A DNA stretch of 27,064 bases from the NCBI GenBank assembly GCA_003427395.1, contig BFEA01000088.1, positions 372,611 to 399,674 on the forward strand, in the 5' to 3' direction. Positions within the stretch are counted from its first letter, which is position 1. Each line of letters begins with the position of its first letter. Below, one piece after another: positions 1 to 9,066 of this stretch. Source of the DNA: Chara braunii. Taxonomy: Eukaryota > Streptophyta > Charophyceae > Charales > Characeae. The notes beneath the pieces were generated by a model. It searched no databases, was not told where the DNA came from, and worked only from the letters and a program-made list of their open reading frames with translations. The position numbers and the translations under genes are program-made.

Positions 1-119
1 CCACTCCCGTGCACACGGTCCTACATCAGAGCTAGGCGGTCTCGAAGTGCATCCCACAACAAGTCCCCGTCCACGTTCGTGCCCTGTCGCTGCCCGCCCG
101 CGCCGTTCCCCACAATCCC

Positions 120-1270
120 CTAGTCTACTCTACGACGAATGCCGTTCTCATCCACCTCCCACAAAAGGTACTCATCGAAGTCGATCCCCGCGTCGAGGAG
201 GATGTTGTGGAGAGTGCACACTGCCACGAATTGTTGTGGCAAGGTCTTCCGGTTCGTCTTGTGGGTGCGCAAAAACAGACGCCACATGCACTTCAGTCGC
301 CCAAATGCCCTCTCCACACACCCCCGCGCCACCTTCTGCCGCGTGTCGAAGCACTCGTCGTCAGGATGTTGGTCGATTCCTCCGTACAGCTGCACGATCC
401 ATGGACAGGCAACTGGATAACCGTTGTCGCCTAGCAGGTAACCTCGCGTGACGACACCGTGTGGCAGATTCTCCGGAGGTGCGTCGAACAGCTCGCCAGC
501 TTCTGCACGCCTCCACAGCTGGGAATTGTGCAGGACGCGTACATCGTGCACGCTTCCCGGGTATCCGATGTGGACGTCGAGGATCCGCAGATCCAAATCC
601 ACCACCANCTGCGCCTGCACNGANAACTTNTGTTTGNGGTCGTAGTAGTTGTCGGAAGGTGCGCCGGCGGGCTTGTCAATGTAGATGTGTGTACAGTCGA
701 TCGCGCCGAAGCAGTTTGGGAAACCCTTGTCACGGTATGCGTCTGCGCACGTCTACGGCCAACTCGCCACTTGATAGCGTCGGGGTACGCCTGCAGCAGC
801 GCCGAAGTGACGTCGCGGACGACCTGCAGTCCAGTTGCCCTGCCGATGCTGAAGGACGGAGTGCCGCTCTCATACGTCTCTCCTGACGCCCACCTGTACA
901 ACGCAAAAGCGATCACCTGCTCCACTGGCAAAGGCATCTTGTAGTGCGTCACCTTCTTCTCCACGTACGCGGCGCACGCGGCAACGATCTGCCTGAACAT
1001 GGCCAATGACATGCGCAACTTATGCCGGTAATACTCGTCTGTCGCGTCATCACAGAGGCGGAGATCCTCCCATGTCCCGCCTGTCCGTCGTTTGATCCAC
1101 CAACGCGGGGTCCGCCGCGGGAAAATGCCAGATGACAGCGCGACGCACAACTGGACGACTGCATCACACGTTGCCACGCAATCCGGCGCTTCGGCAATGC
1201 ACTGCAACAACACTCTTCGTTTTCGGAGTTGTGTCAGCATGTCGCTTGAGGACGACGACATGCCGCCCAT
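120..1270 (-). pseudogene. PIF/Harbinger transposase (DDE_Tnp_4), frameshifted
   Basis: The gene reads on the minus strand. An N-terminal part (about 1270 to 760) contains WWIKRRTGGTWEDL and a helix-rich segment ending in KWRVGRRR. The nuclease part (about 752 to 120) is in another frame. The catalytic residues are all readable: first Asp in GAIDCTHIYID (codon 696-698), second Asp in LLGDNGYP (426-428), Glu in CVERAFGRLK (312-314). The two frames switch near 745-760, where the C-terminal frame has a TAG at 753-755, so the copy is probably inactive unless this is a sequence error. The Met at 1270 or 1261 (MSSSSSD) is my preferred start. The same frame stays open to 1786, but that extra N-terminus is low-quality. 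In this family the enzyme cuts and pastes the element and usually needs a Myb-like partner. Five single Ns (608, 621, 624, 630, 637) lie just after the first Asp. Confidence 0.88.
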
Positions 1271-1854
1271 CGTGTTCACGACGACGGCAGTGACCGCCAT
1301 CGCGACCGTGTCGATCTCCTCTTTGCGCAGACCGTGCCCGCTGACGCGAAGATCCATCTCTGGGAATCTTCCTCCCCGAAGAGCATGTCGCCTGCCACAA
1401 ACGCCGAAGACACGCCCGCTGCTGAACCAAGTGAAGAGAGACACGCACACCGGACCCGTAGATGCGGCCACTGACGTACGCTGCAACAGAAGATGGCGTG
1501 CGTCGGAGTCCACAAGACAGCACACAGCGATGGTGGCGATGATGCGCCTTGCCGGAAGTTGCCCCCGCTGCTCGCAACTCGCGTGGACTCGGAAGATGGA
1601 TACCCGCGCCGAACGCTTCGCCAACGCCGTCTTTTGTACGTCAGATGCGTCGCCCGACCGTTCTCCGCCCCTGTCGCCTTGCGTCTGCGAAAATTCGAAT
1701 TTGAATTTTTCAAGTTCGGGGTGACCACGCTTTTCACCCACCCCTCCTCGCCCGCCCAAGGCCTCCGCAGTGTGTACCACGGACACCAGCTAGGACCCGA
1801 CGGACATCGGCGACGCGGCTGCGTATACGAATATGAGAACGGGCCGCGGGAGAC

Positions 1855-1981
1855 CTTTTAGGACGAATCCTAAAAGACGATTCTTAGGACTGCATGTAAC
1901 GGCGCCGCACGGAAGCCTAAAAATCCTTTAGAACTCGTCCTAAAAATTTTAGGATTCTTTTAGGAGTGTCTAACGAGACCC
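1855..1981. repeat. Subterminal inverted repeats of the Harbinger element (TTTTAGGA/TCCTAAAA)
   Basis: The octamer TTTTAGGA occurs at 1856-1863, 1947-1954 and 1958-1965, and its complement TCCTAAAA at 1868-1875 and 1938-1945. Two pairs form hairpins: 1855-1863 with 1868-1876 (9 bp, loop CGAA), and 1938-1945 with 1947-1954 (8 bp around one base). Clustered subterminal motifs of this kind are typical transposase or accessory-protein binding sites in DNA transposons; binding here is inferred. Confidence 0.7.
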
Positions 1982-1984
1982 TTA

Positions 1985-2724
1985 TAGTCCCCCACGCCAT
2001 GGTCCAGGCCTGCCCATCGTAGGCACTTCCTTCTCCCTTCTTCCCTTCCCATCTCTAATGCCGGTTATCTTGCGCAGGCAATCTTCGCTGTAAATCTGGC
2101 AAGCGTGATATCAGCTCTCTCTTATCTAAACTTCGGAGTTAGCGTGGTCGAGAGGATCAGCTAATAGGCACACGGGTTCTAAGGCGAGTTGCAGAGTTGG
2201 GCGATGTGATGAACTGGTAGTGATTGTGCGGGTTTGATGTGTGGCAGCGATGAACTGCGGGATACCAGCGAACCCAACTTACGCAGTTGGACCAAGCGGG
2301 GTGACGGCTCTGGCTAGATTGTGGGTTTCAGACGACGAACTGCCTGCGTCGAGAGTAGAAGTGGGTGGTAACGAAGAGAGAGGGAGGGTGGTGACCGGGT
2401 TGTATTTTTGTTACCTTTTTGAAAATTTAATCTGGATTCACCTTTCTCTTTGCACGCTACTATTTTCTGAGTTTTGGTTGCCTCCTTAATCCCATCTTCT
2501 GGTTCCTCTTCTCCTTTTCCTTCCTTCCTAATTTTTGATATGGGAATGTAACGCGTTGGTTGTGTATGGAAGCGCATGCTGATTGAGCGCGGGGTTGGAG
2601 CTCACATTTTTTAGTTCCACTCAATTCTGCGCTCAAAAGCGCTTGAGCGAGCTTTGAACAGGCGCGATAATATTTTTTTCCCTGGAAAACAATGAGCAAA
2701 AGAAAATAAAAAAATACAGGGTTG
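1985..2724. other. Intergenic stretch, no supported gene
   Basis: Only overlapping short open frames of about 60-100 codons on both strands are present, none with a recognisable motif. The sequence becomes AT-rich towards 2690-2715. I see no RNA gene or terminal repeat here apart from the left arm of the palindrome described at 2718. Confidence 0.5.
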
Positions 2725-2729
2725 TAGAT
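2718..2729 (+). repeat. Left arm of a split palindrome
   Basis: AGGGTTGTAGAT here is the exact reverse complement of ATCTACAACCCT at 4872-4883. Without the retroposon body the arms would be separated only by AGTTTTGAG. The A-rich flanks outside the arms are also nearly complementary, giving arms of about 30 bp. Confidence 0.75.
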
Positions 2730-3234
2730 AGTTTTTTTTTTTTTTTGGAGAAACATGGCACTTTTCATTCCAATGAGATCACCGGGCCCGGGAACACCCC
2801 CCTACATATCAACCTGGTACACAACTGCTGAGGCCAATACTCAACTTGGGCTACTGGAAACCGGGTCCAGTGTCCCTTAGAGGATTCTCCAAAAAAGACC
2901 AAAAAAAGCAAAACAAATCTATGACAATATAATGTCCTTCCTACACAGCAGAGCACCGGGATGCTTCTAAAATCGAAACACTACTGGCTCCAAACAGCGG
3001 GCTGTAAACTGCACACCTCGAAAATGCCCCAAGGCAATTCGCAAAATACCTACTAATTTAACCATAACCCAAATGAGAACTCAACTAATTACTAGTGTCT
3101 AAAAACAATAAGCCATTAAGGACAACCAAGAAAGCAGCCACATATCGAAAATCCAAGGAAATTCCCCAAAAGAAGGAAGGATATGAATGACCGCGCCTAA
3201 AAAGGGGGTGGAAAGAAAAATAGCGAGAATTTTC

Positions 3235-4265
3235 AAGTGGCACACTCCCCTCACCACTCAAGGCATGGGTGACCCTGTGACACCCTCCCTATTCTGAAGG
3301 TCAGCCATTCCTCGAAACATGATTAAGGCTGAGAATTAGTTTACCTACTGCGCCCGGGCGACGTTCCCACGGCCACTAGTAAGCCTCCCACTCCCACTAA
3401 TGGTGCCGCCACCCCGAGGGCTTCGGAGCTGCACAGACCCAGCAAAGAACTCATGTCTTTATCATATTAATTTCCCAGATACTGCCGTAGGTATTTCAGT
3501 GGTAAATTTTGCGCAGGAATTCCCAAGATGACCAAGGGTCGAGCGTAGAACACTCCCCGTACCACTCAAGGCTTGGGTGACCCAACAACACTGTTTCCTG
3601 GGCTTAAAGAACAACAACTTTTATGAAATAAACTGCGATGTGCCCTAGTAGGCAGGATACCCTGAGAAAATCACCAACAACAGGAAAGGTCCCAGGAGCT
3701 TACCACATGTAGAAACCCAAACAAACTTCGAAAGATATATTAATTTCCCAGATACTGCCGTAGGTATTTCAGCGGTAAATTATGCGCAGGAATTCCCAAT
3801 ATGACCAAGGGTCGAGCGTAGAACACTCCCCGTACCACTCAAGGCTTGGGTGACCCTACAACGTTGTTTCCTAGGCTTAAAGAGCAACCACTTTTACGAA
3901 ATAAACTGCGATATGTCCCGGTAGGCAGGATGCACTGAGAAAGCCACCAACAACAAAAAGGATCCCAGGAGCTTACCACATGTACAAACCCAAACAGACT
4001 TCGAAAGATCTACACGATGTCGAATAAAGAAAACGACACTAACAACAAGAACAAATTCAAAAATTCAACAAATTGAATGCAGACAACTCTAAACTCCATA
4101 GGGCTTCGAGGCTTTATAGACCCAGCAGCGAACTCATGTCTTCATCATGTTAATTTCCTAGAAACTGTCGTAGATATATATGTGGTAATTATACGCAGGA
4201 TTCCAGGATGACCGTAGGTAGAGCGTGGAACATTCCCCGTACCACTCAAGGCTTGGGTGACCTAT
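3235..4265 (+). repeat. Diverged repeat array with a CTTGGGTGACC core
   Basis: Two near-identical units begin at TTTCCCAGATACTGCCGTAG (3471 and 3744, period 273 bp). Both continue through CTCCCCGTACCACTCAAGGC and TTGGGTGACCC to a shared end near CAGGAGCTTACCACATGT. A third, more diverged unit starts at 4154. A fourth partial core (CCACTCAAGGCATGGGTGACCC) lies near 3257-3279. The lead-in CCCAGCAAAGAACTCATGTCTT before the first unit is echoed before the third (near 4120), so the larger unit was probably about 340-410 bp and the middle copy lost part of it. Confidence 0.8.
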
Positions 4266-4669
4266 GACAAACCCGATCAAACGAAAACCCCGAACATGAA
4301 ACAAGTGAACAACGTAATGCCTTGCGACGAAGATAATCAAACGAGACTTGCTGCAGCCCTTAAGTGTGCCGGAGTGCTGCCACTGCAGCCGCACGCTCTC
4401 CCACTGCGTCCAAATACGCCGCTCCGCTTTCCATACTTTTCTAGTGAACAAGGCAGTCAAGTTGTCGTGTCTTGAAATGCAGCACGAGGTCTTTAGATGG
4501 TGAAAAAGGAGCCCCCCCTTTCCAGCAGAAGGCTTGAGGGGAAGGCGGCTAATCCGATATCAAGGTCTTGTAGGTGTGTAGGTTGGTATGAAGGTCCAAT
4601 GAGGAGCTGCAAGGATGCCATGGCCTAAGAGTGCAGAGGCACTCCCTTCCCACTCAAGGGCTAGGCTAC

Positions 4670-4716
4670 GCCAGGGCACTGCCGCCATAGCTCTCACACA
4701 GCTATGGTGCCTGGCA
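4670..4716. repeat. Nested hairpin
   Basis: The inner stem CCATAGCT (4685-4692) pairs with AGCTATGG (4700-4707) around a 7-nt loop. An outer, imperfect stem GCCAGGGCAC/GTGCCTGGC surrounds it. It lies close to the 5' (right) end of the retroposon body, so it may be part of that element's structured 5' region. Confidence 0.6.
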
Positions 4717-4871
4717 AGGTAGGTGCCACGTAAGAATGATAGAGCCCGAAGCACACACACCACACCTACACAGCCGCGACTAACGACGACCGGGTGCCGC
4801 CACCGCCGCTGATGCCGCTACGTTAACGCACGCTCGCGCGGCCCCCCAGGATCATTTTAGATAGTTTTGAG

Positions 4872-4883
4872 ATCTACAACCCT
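4872..4883 (-). repeat. Right arm of the split palindrome
   Basis: This is the exact reverse complement of 2718-2729. It continues into a T-rich stretch (4886-4905) that mirrors the A-rich stretch at 2700-2714. Confidence 0.75.
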
Positions 4884-4964
4884 ATGTTTTTTATTTTATT
4901 TTTTAAACTTTTTCTTTATTTAAAAAAAAAACAAAAACGTAAATGAAAGAACCCTCTGAGCCCG

Positions 4965-4996
4965 GGGGCGCAGCGCTACCGGGAGCGCTGCGCCCC
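4965..4996. repeat. GC-rich perfect hairpin
   Basis: GGGGCGCAGCGCT (4965-4977) is exactly complementary to 4984-4996 across the 6-nt loop ACCGGG. It sits about 25 bases after an A-rich run (4921-4940), in a locally GC-rich patch. The loop and flanks resemble the GGGCCCAGCGTCCC block of the dispersed retroposon ends. Confidence 0.7.
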
Positions 4997-5339
4997 GGTA
5001 CGGACCGCGGCGGCGGAGTGAGGAGGCGAAGCGGGAGGGCGCCTGGCGTGAACCGGCTTCGCTCTGACGCGTTCATACGGACGAAGTACTGCATGGCGAT
5101 GGCGTGACAGAGGCGCTGGTGGGGTGACGAGGTGTTGCAGGGCTAGGGGTCGAGCTTACAGCAGCTGCTTGTTAAGCGTTCATACCCTATTGCTGCTGCG
5201 TTTTTGCCCGTGGCATAGAGCCTGTGAGGTGTCGTCTCTGGGGATGCCTGTGGAGTTCAACGGAGTGAGCCTTGGGTGACCCGAAGTGCAAGTGCAGTAG
5301 CTGCCCGTCATCACCAGCGTTCTCGTTCATCTGCATCAG

Positions 5340-5867
5340 GTATCGGCCGTAACTCAAAGGAATATGGTGGGGCTTTCTCATCATCATCAGGGCAGTTCGT
5401 CATTGCCATCATCATTATTAGGGTCGTGACTCAAAGGAACAACGTAAGGGTTTTGTTATCATCATTAGGGCTGCTCACCGTCGTTACCAATATCATCAGG
5501 GTGATGCTCTTCATCATCATTAAGGCGGTAACTGGGGCCGCTCACAGCTCGTCAGTAATATTCCGTTACTAGTATTGGAAACAAGGTAAGTTGGCTAGCG
5601 TGCAAGCACCTCATCCATGTTTTACTATTTCAAGGTGCGAGGGCGCTGCCCATCCCTATTATCACCATTATTGGTGATGTGCCCATCCCTATTATCACAA
5701 TCATTAGTGCATCACCACAGGGCACGTTATTAGCAATTTCATCACCTTGATTGTAGTCATCAGTTATCATCGTCATCATTATCATCATCATCATCATTTA
5801 CTTTCATCGTGATCTCTCCCATCGGAAGTTGACTCTCGTCAGCAGTATTCATCATCATCATCATTAG

Positions 5868-5900
<33 letters not shown>

Positions 5901-5950
5901 TATCATCAACATTGAAATCATAATCACCAGTCATCATCTTCACCATTTCA
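5340..5950 (+). repeat. ATC/CAT trinucleotide-rich tract with degenerate longer repeats
   Basis: The purest (ATC)n runs lie at about 5760-5800 and 5847-5910. Between 5340 and 5560 the triplets alternate with AGGG-containing spacers, and ACTCAAAGGAA recurs (about 5351 and 5428). GCCCATCCCTATTATCAC is duplicated at 5648 and 5681 (33-bp offset). The frames open here are simple-sequence artefacts rather than genes. Confidence 0.85.
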
Positions 5951-6502
5951 ACAATCACCAATCAAGGTTACCGCCACGAAGAAGAGCCGCGCGCGCTAGA
6001 AAACTGCACGCAACAAGGAAAATAGCGCACGCGCTGTCGCACATTTTCCAGTCGGTCCACTTCGGGAGACCGGAAAACCAACTGGTTGTCACGCAGGATT
6101 TCGTATGTAAATGCAGCAAATAAAATAAAATAAATAATGCAAATCCCACCCTTCAACTGCGGTCTCTGCCGGTCCCCAGTCTTATAAATCTTTTATTTTG
6201 ATTCGGAACAGAAGAGAATTATGCAAATAATAATCATAAAAATATGGGGTGCTATGCATGCATCATTTATGTCAATCTGATTTTGAGAACTGTGACAGAA
6301 TCATCCACGATAGCAATCATCAGGCAAGAACAAGCAAGAAACAAGACCGACTGACTCGAGCAACGGCAAGATCAAATGAACGAAGGATGAATGATAACTC
6401 ACAATAATCTCATAAAGTACACATGAACAAGTATGGTCAGCACCTCTCAGGAGTCCTCACTCATCCCTCTGGTCAGTCCCTCTCAGTCTCTCTTTTCACT
6501 GT
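5951..6502. other. Non-coding stretch, no supported feature
   Basis: Only short overlapping frames of about 60 codons are open, on the minus strand. The composition turns AT-rich at 6115-6260. It is the 3' flank of the minus-strand ORF at 6503-7147, so it may include its 3' UTR; I see no clear polyadenylation signal I would defend. Confidence 0.4.
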
Positions 6503-7147
6503 TCATCTCTGGTGCTGTGTCCTACGCCCATGTACAATCTGAGATTGAGGCCTCGGGACAAAGAGCCACCTGAAGCCAGCAAGCTCCGAGCATGACCATC
6601 CGAGGTACATGACACGGAAGTTAACCATGGAGCAAAACTCCTCCCACAATGTCGGTAGTCCATCCACCGAAAAGACTCCTTGTCTGAGGTAGGGATATTC
6701 GGTGGGTTCAGTCAGTGCCTCAATGTCGATCGCCGCTGGAGAGATATACCTCTTTGCCAAGCCGATCATATCAAGCCAACTCGTGCCATCTGTGAGGAGG
6801 GAAGGAACAGGGGGGCTAAGATAGTCAGTATAAAGCTTTGGCCCAAATTTGCGGATCAGCGTAGTGCCACCCTCATCGAGCTCCCTCTCTCTCTGCTCGA
6901 GGTATCTGGTGGTTGAGATCCAGACTGGATCGAAGTGCTCATGAGTCTCCTTGCCCTTCTTCAGATCGGGCCCCATATCGTGGATTGTGCCGTCAGCAAA
7001 ACTGGTCTGGACAACGAAGATTGACAGATCTCCTTGTCTGAAACCAATGGCACTAGCATATTGATAGCGGAATGCCTCCTTGCATGAAATCTGATTGAGA
7101 TTGGCCAGCACTGATTCGCTGACTCGAAAGGATTCGACTGTACTCAT
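6503..7147 (-). CDS. Unrecognised 214-aa protein
   Basis: This is an uninterrupted frame with a balanced, globular-looking composition (many Trp, Tyr, Phe, Leu; no low-complexity runs), unlike the surrounding shadow frames. Recognisable stretches include SFADGTIHDMGPDLKKGKET near the middle of the first half, a charged YLEQRERELDEGG, and SVDGLPTLWEEFCSMVNF towards the C-terminus. I see no signal peptide, membrane segment, zinc finger or catalytic signature, and I cannot name a family. The Met at 7147 is the first in frame and lies about 160 bp from a minisatellite on its 5' side. It could be a host gene, an exon of one, or a gag/accessory protein of an unrecognised element. Confidence 0.45.
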   Translation of the reverse strand: MSTVESFRVSESVLANLNQISCKEAFRYQYASAIGFRQGDLSIFVVQTSFADGTIHDMGPDLKKGKETHEHFDPVWISTTRYLEQRERELDEGGTTLIRKFGPKLYTDYLSPPVPSLLTDGTSWLDMIGLAKRYISPAAIDIEALTEPTEYPYLRQGVFSVDGLPTLWEEFCSMVNFRVMYLGWSCSELAGFRWLFVPRPQSQIVHGRRTQHQR

Positions 7148-7159
7148 GGGTAGATTAGC

Positions 7160-7311
7160 CGGCGCAGGTTGACTAGATGATCATTGAGAACTGATCGAAG
7201 AGAACTGATTGCTGATAACTGATCATTGATAACTGATTGCTGATTAATTGATTGTTGATAACTGATTGCTGATGAATTGATTGCCGATAACTGATTGCTG
7301 ATGACCGATTA
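7160..7311. repeat. Degenerate ACTGATTGCTGAT repeats
   Basis: AACTGATTGCTGATAACTGAT-like words recur many times with small changes, directly next to the regular 34-bp array. This looks like an older, decayed part of the same repeat tract. Confidence 0.7.
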
Positions 7312-7549
7312 CTGATTAAATATTGGCTTGAGAAGCTGAATATTTCTGATTAAATACTGATTTGAGAAGCTGAATATTGCTGATTAAATACTGGCTTGAG
7401 AAACTGAATATTGCTGATTAAATGCTGACTTGAGAAGCTGAGTATTGCTGATTAAATGCTGACTTGTGAAGCTGAATATTGCTGATTAAATGCCGACTTG
7501 AGAAGTTGAGTATTGCTGATTAAATGCTGACTTGAGAAGCTGAATATTG
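7312..7549 (+). repeat. 34-bp minisatellite, seven copies
   Basis: Seven consecutive 34-bp units (238 bp) start CTGATTAAAT and end GAATATTG or GAGTATTG, differing at a few positions each, for example GCTGACTTGAGAAG versus ACTGGCTTGAGAAA. They lie upstream of the minus-strand ORF at 6503-7147. The unit length is not a multiple of three and no unit-spanning open frame is seen. Confidence 0.92.
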
Positions 7550-7760
7550 TTTGGATCATTGATTGAGTATCGCCTGAGTATTGAGTGCTGATCTAAGCAT
7601 AGAAGACTTGCTCGGAGCGCTATTTTGAGCATCGAAAACTGCCTTGAGCATACGCGACTGTTCTGAGCGCTGATCTGAGCGCTGATCTGAGCATCAGAAA
7701 CTGCTCCGAGTGTTGTCTGGACACTTGTCTGAGTGTTGCTAGAGTACCTGTCTCCGAGTT
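7550..7760. repeat. Degenerate TGAGC/GCTGATCTGAG repeats
   Basis: Short words such as GAGCGCTGATCTGAGC (exact tandem near 7666-7690), GAGCATCGAAAACTG and GAGCATCAGAAACTG recur irregularly. This appears to continue the repeat tract beyond the regular array. Confidence 0.6.
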
Positions 7761-9066
7761 ATGATTCACCGTGTTACTATGCTGCGGGATGAGGGTGCAA
7801 TCCACAGCCGTTAAAAGATGATAGAGTTCTCAGTATGGTGATTAGAGAACTGCTGAGCTCATACAAGCTTAGCCCTGGCTTGTCCCACCGTTTCTACTGA
7901 TGAGAAGGTGCTGTGCAATCGCCCATCCGACCCGTAGAAGTAGATTGTATATGCCGCAAACTTCTGATCTTTCACTATTTTGAGCACCCTCCTTCTTATC
8001 AGCTCCAAGATGTGCGGGATTCTCTCAATTGCTTTTCCTCCCAGTCACCCCTCTTGTCCATATGTAGGGCGTAGGTCATCCTCACCCTATCTCTGTTCTC
8101 CATGGTTATCACGCCCGTCTCGTAGTTCTAACTTTAGCCTGCAGGAACAGGATGGGAAGAGGACCGCTAATGTTTCTCACGAAACTTCGTCGTGCTGTTT
8201 TTTCACTTGATCGTGGCACTGACCCTCAGTCACACACATAATAGACCCCAAAGTAACCAGTCAAAAATGCAGGGATCTATACCGAGTCTACTGAGTCCGC
8301 CCTGAGTTAGCTGAGTCGGGGCTCATCTACTGAGAAACACTTGCGCCTACTAGATCCAGGCATAAGCAAGTTACGTTCGTGCCGAGTACTCTGTTTCCAC
8401 ACAAGGTTGTCAGATTTTGCGTCGGATTTCCTGAATCTGCGTTAGTCTGCCAGTTCTGATCTTGGGTTTGCCCAACCCTGGTCTGTATGGTCCGAATCTG
8501 GTTCGATTTGGTCGAGTCTGATCAGAATTGTCAGAGTCTGGTCTGAGACTGGTTATTATATTTTCTCAACGTTTCGTCCAACGGCTTCCGCCCTTGCACT
8601 AGGGCTGCTTGGAAGAAACACCTCTTTAGTGTTCAGGGAAACTGAGGGTCATTCGAAGGTATATACACAGAAGTATATATATATAACGATATAAATATAT
8701 ACATACATATATATAATTTTGGAGTCTCTACCTCACCATCGGAAGAGATCAACAAGATCAACACCGACCAGTGTTCCGAAAGGGGCAATAGGGTTCATCT
8801 TGTTCGTTACTCCCTCGGTCGAACCGTAGTCTGTGCTCGACACTATCAAACTCAAATTCTTCGGTTACTTGTTCATCAGTTGATTGTTCGAGTGGCCCAA
8901 TCAGAACCCTTCACCTTTTTGATCCCTCTCTCGCTAATCCCCGTCTAGCATGTACTTAGCTAAAAGGTAAGTTATTTTCTTTAAGATTTTGTTTCTTCTG
9001 CTCATCAGCCCCAATAAAAGGTAACGTGATTCTCGAAGAAAACACTACTGGGCCAACCCGCTTCCC
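7761..9066. other. Long non-coding stretch with an AT-dinucleotide patch
   Basis: No supported gene is visible. Degenerate GAGTC/CTGAGT and GTCTGGT words recur at 8280-8550. A TA-rich simple repeat lies at about 8660-8718. A 76-codon frame at 7980-8210 has no motif and looks accidental. LTR-like or leader sequence of an old element is possible, but I found no terminal pair. Confidence 0.45.
8660..8718. repeat. TA-rich simple repeat
   Basis: ATATATATATAACGATATAA-like dinucleotide sequence with ACATACATATATATA following. A simple low-complexity repeat. Confidence 0.8.

Larger units (their letters stand above)
1..1984 (-). mobile_element. PIF/Harbinger DNA transposon, 5' part and right terminus (left end outside window)
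   Basis: The segment holds a DDE_Tnp_4-type transposase read on the minus strand, followed on its 5' side by a repeat-rich terminal region ending at 1981. Reading inwards on the minus strand the element starts GGGTCTCGTTAGACACTCC, and the adjoining bases 1982-1984 are TTA. This fits the 3-bp TWA target duplication known for PIF/Harbinger elements. The other end lies left of base 1, so the matching inverted repeat cannot be compared. No second Myb/SANT-like ORF, which many Harbinger elements carry, is visible between the transposase and the right end; it could lie outside the window. Seen: transposase, terminal sequence, TTA. Inferred: exact boundary. Confidence 0.8.
2725..4868 (-). mobile_element. 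Retroposon insertion with T-tail and 11-bp target duplication
   Basis: TAGATAGTTTT occurs at 2725-2735 and again at 4858-4868. The left copy runs straight into a T tract (2732-2746), so the inserted body (about 2736-4857) looks like a minus-strand retroposon ending in poly(A). Such duplications next to a poly(A) tail are the hallmark of target-primed reverse transcription by LINE machinery. No ORF longer than about 100 codons is found inside, so it is either non-autonomous or a 5'-truncated, non-coding part of a larger element. Its body contains the 273-bp repeats listed separately, and near its 3' end a block shared with 25097-25816. The superfamily is not resolved. Confidence 0.65.

Noticed and set aside
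1276-1737. 153-codon and similar long frames overlapping the Harbinger transposase, including the extension to 1786
   Set aside because: They are shadow frames in GC-rich coding DNA. The extension 1271-1786 has no family similarity that I recognise and overlaps the approach to the terminal region.
2241-2768. Short frames of 82-102 codons on both strands
   Set aside because: Overlapping on both strands, low complexity near the T-tail, no motif.
5847-5910. ATC triplet run considered as a CRISPR-like or coding repeat
   Set aside because: A simple microsatellite with no spacers and no open frame with a gene-like context.
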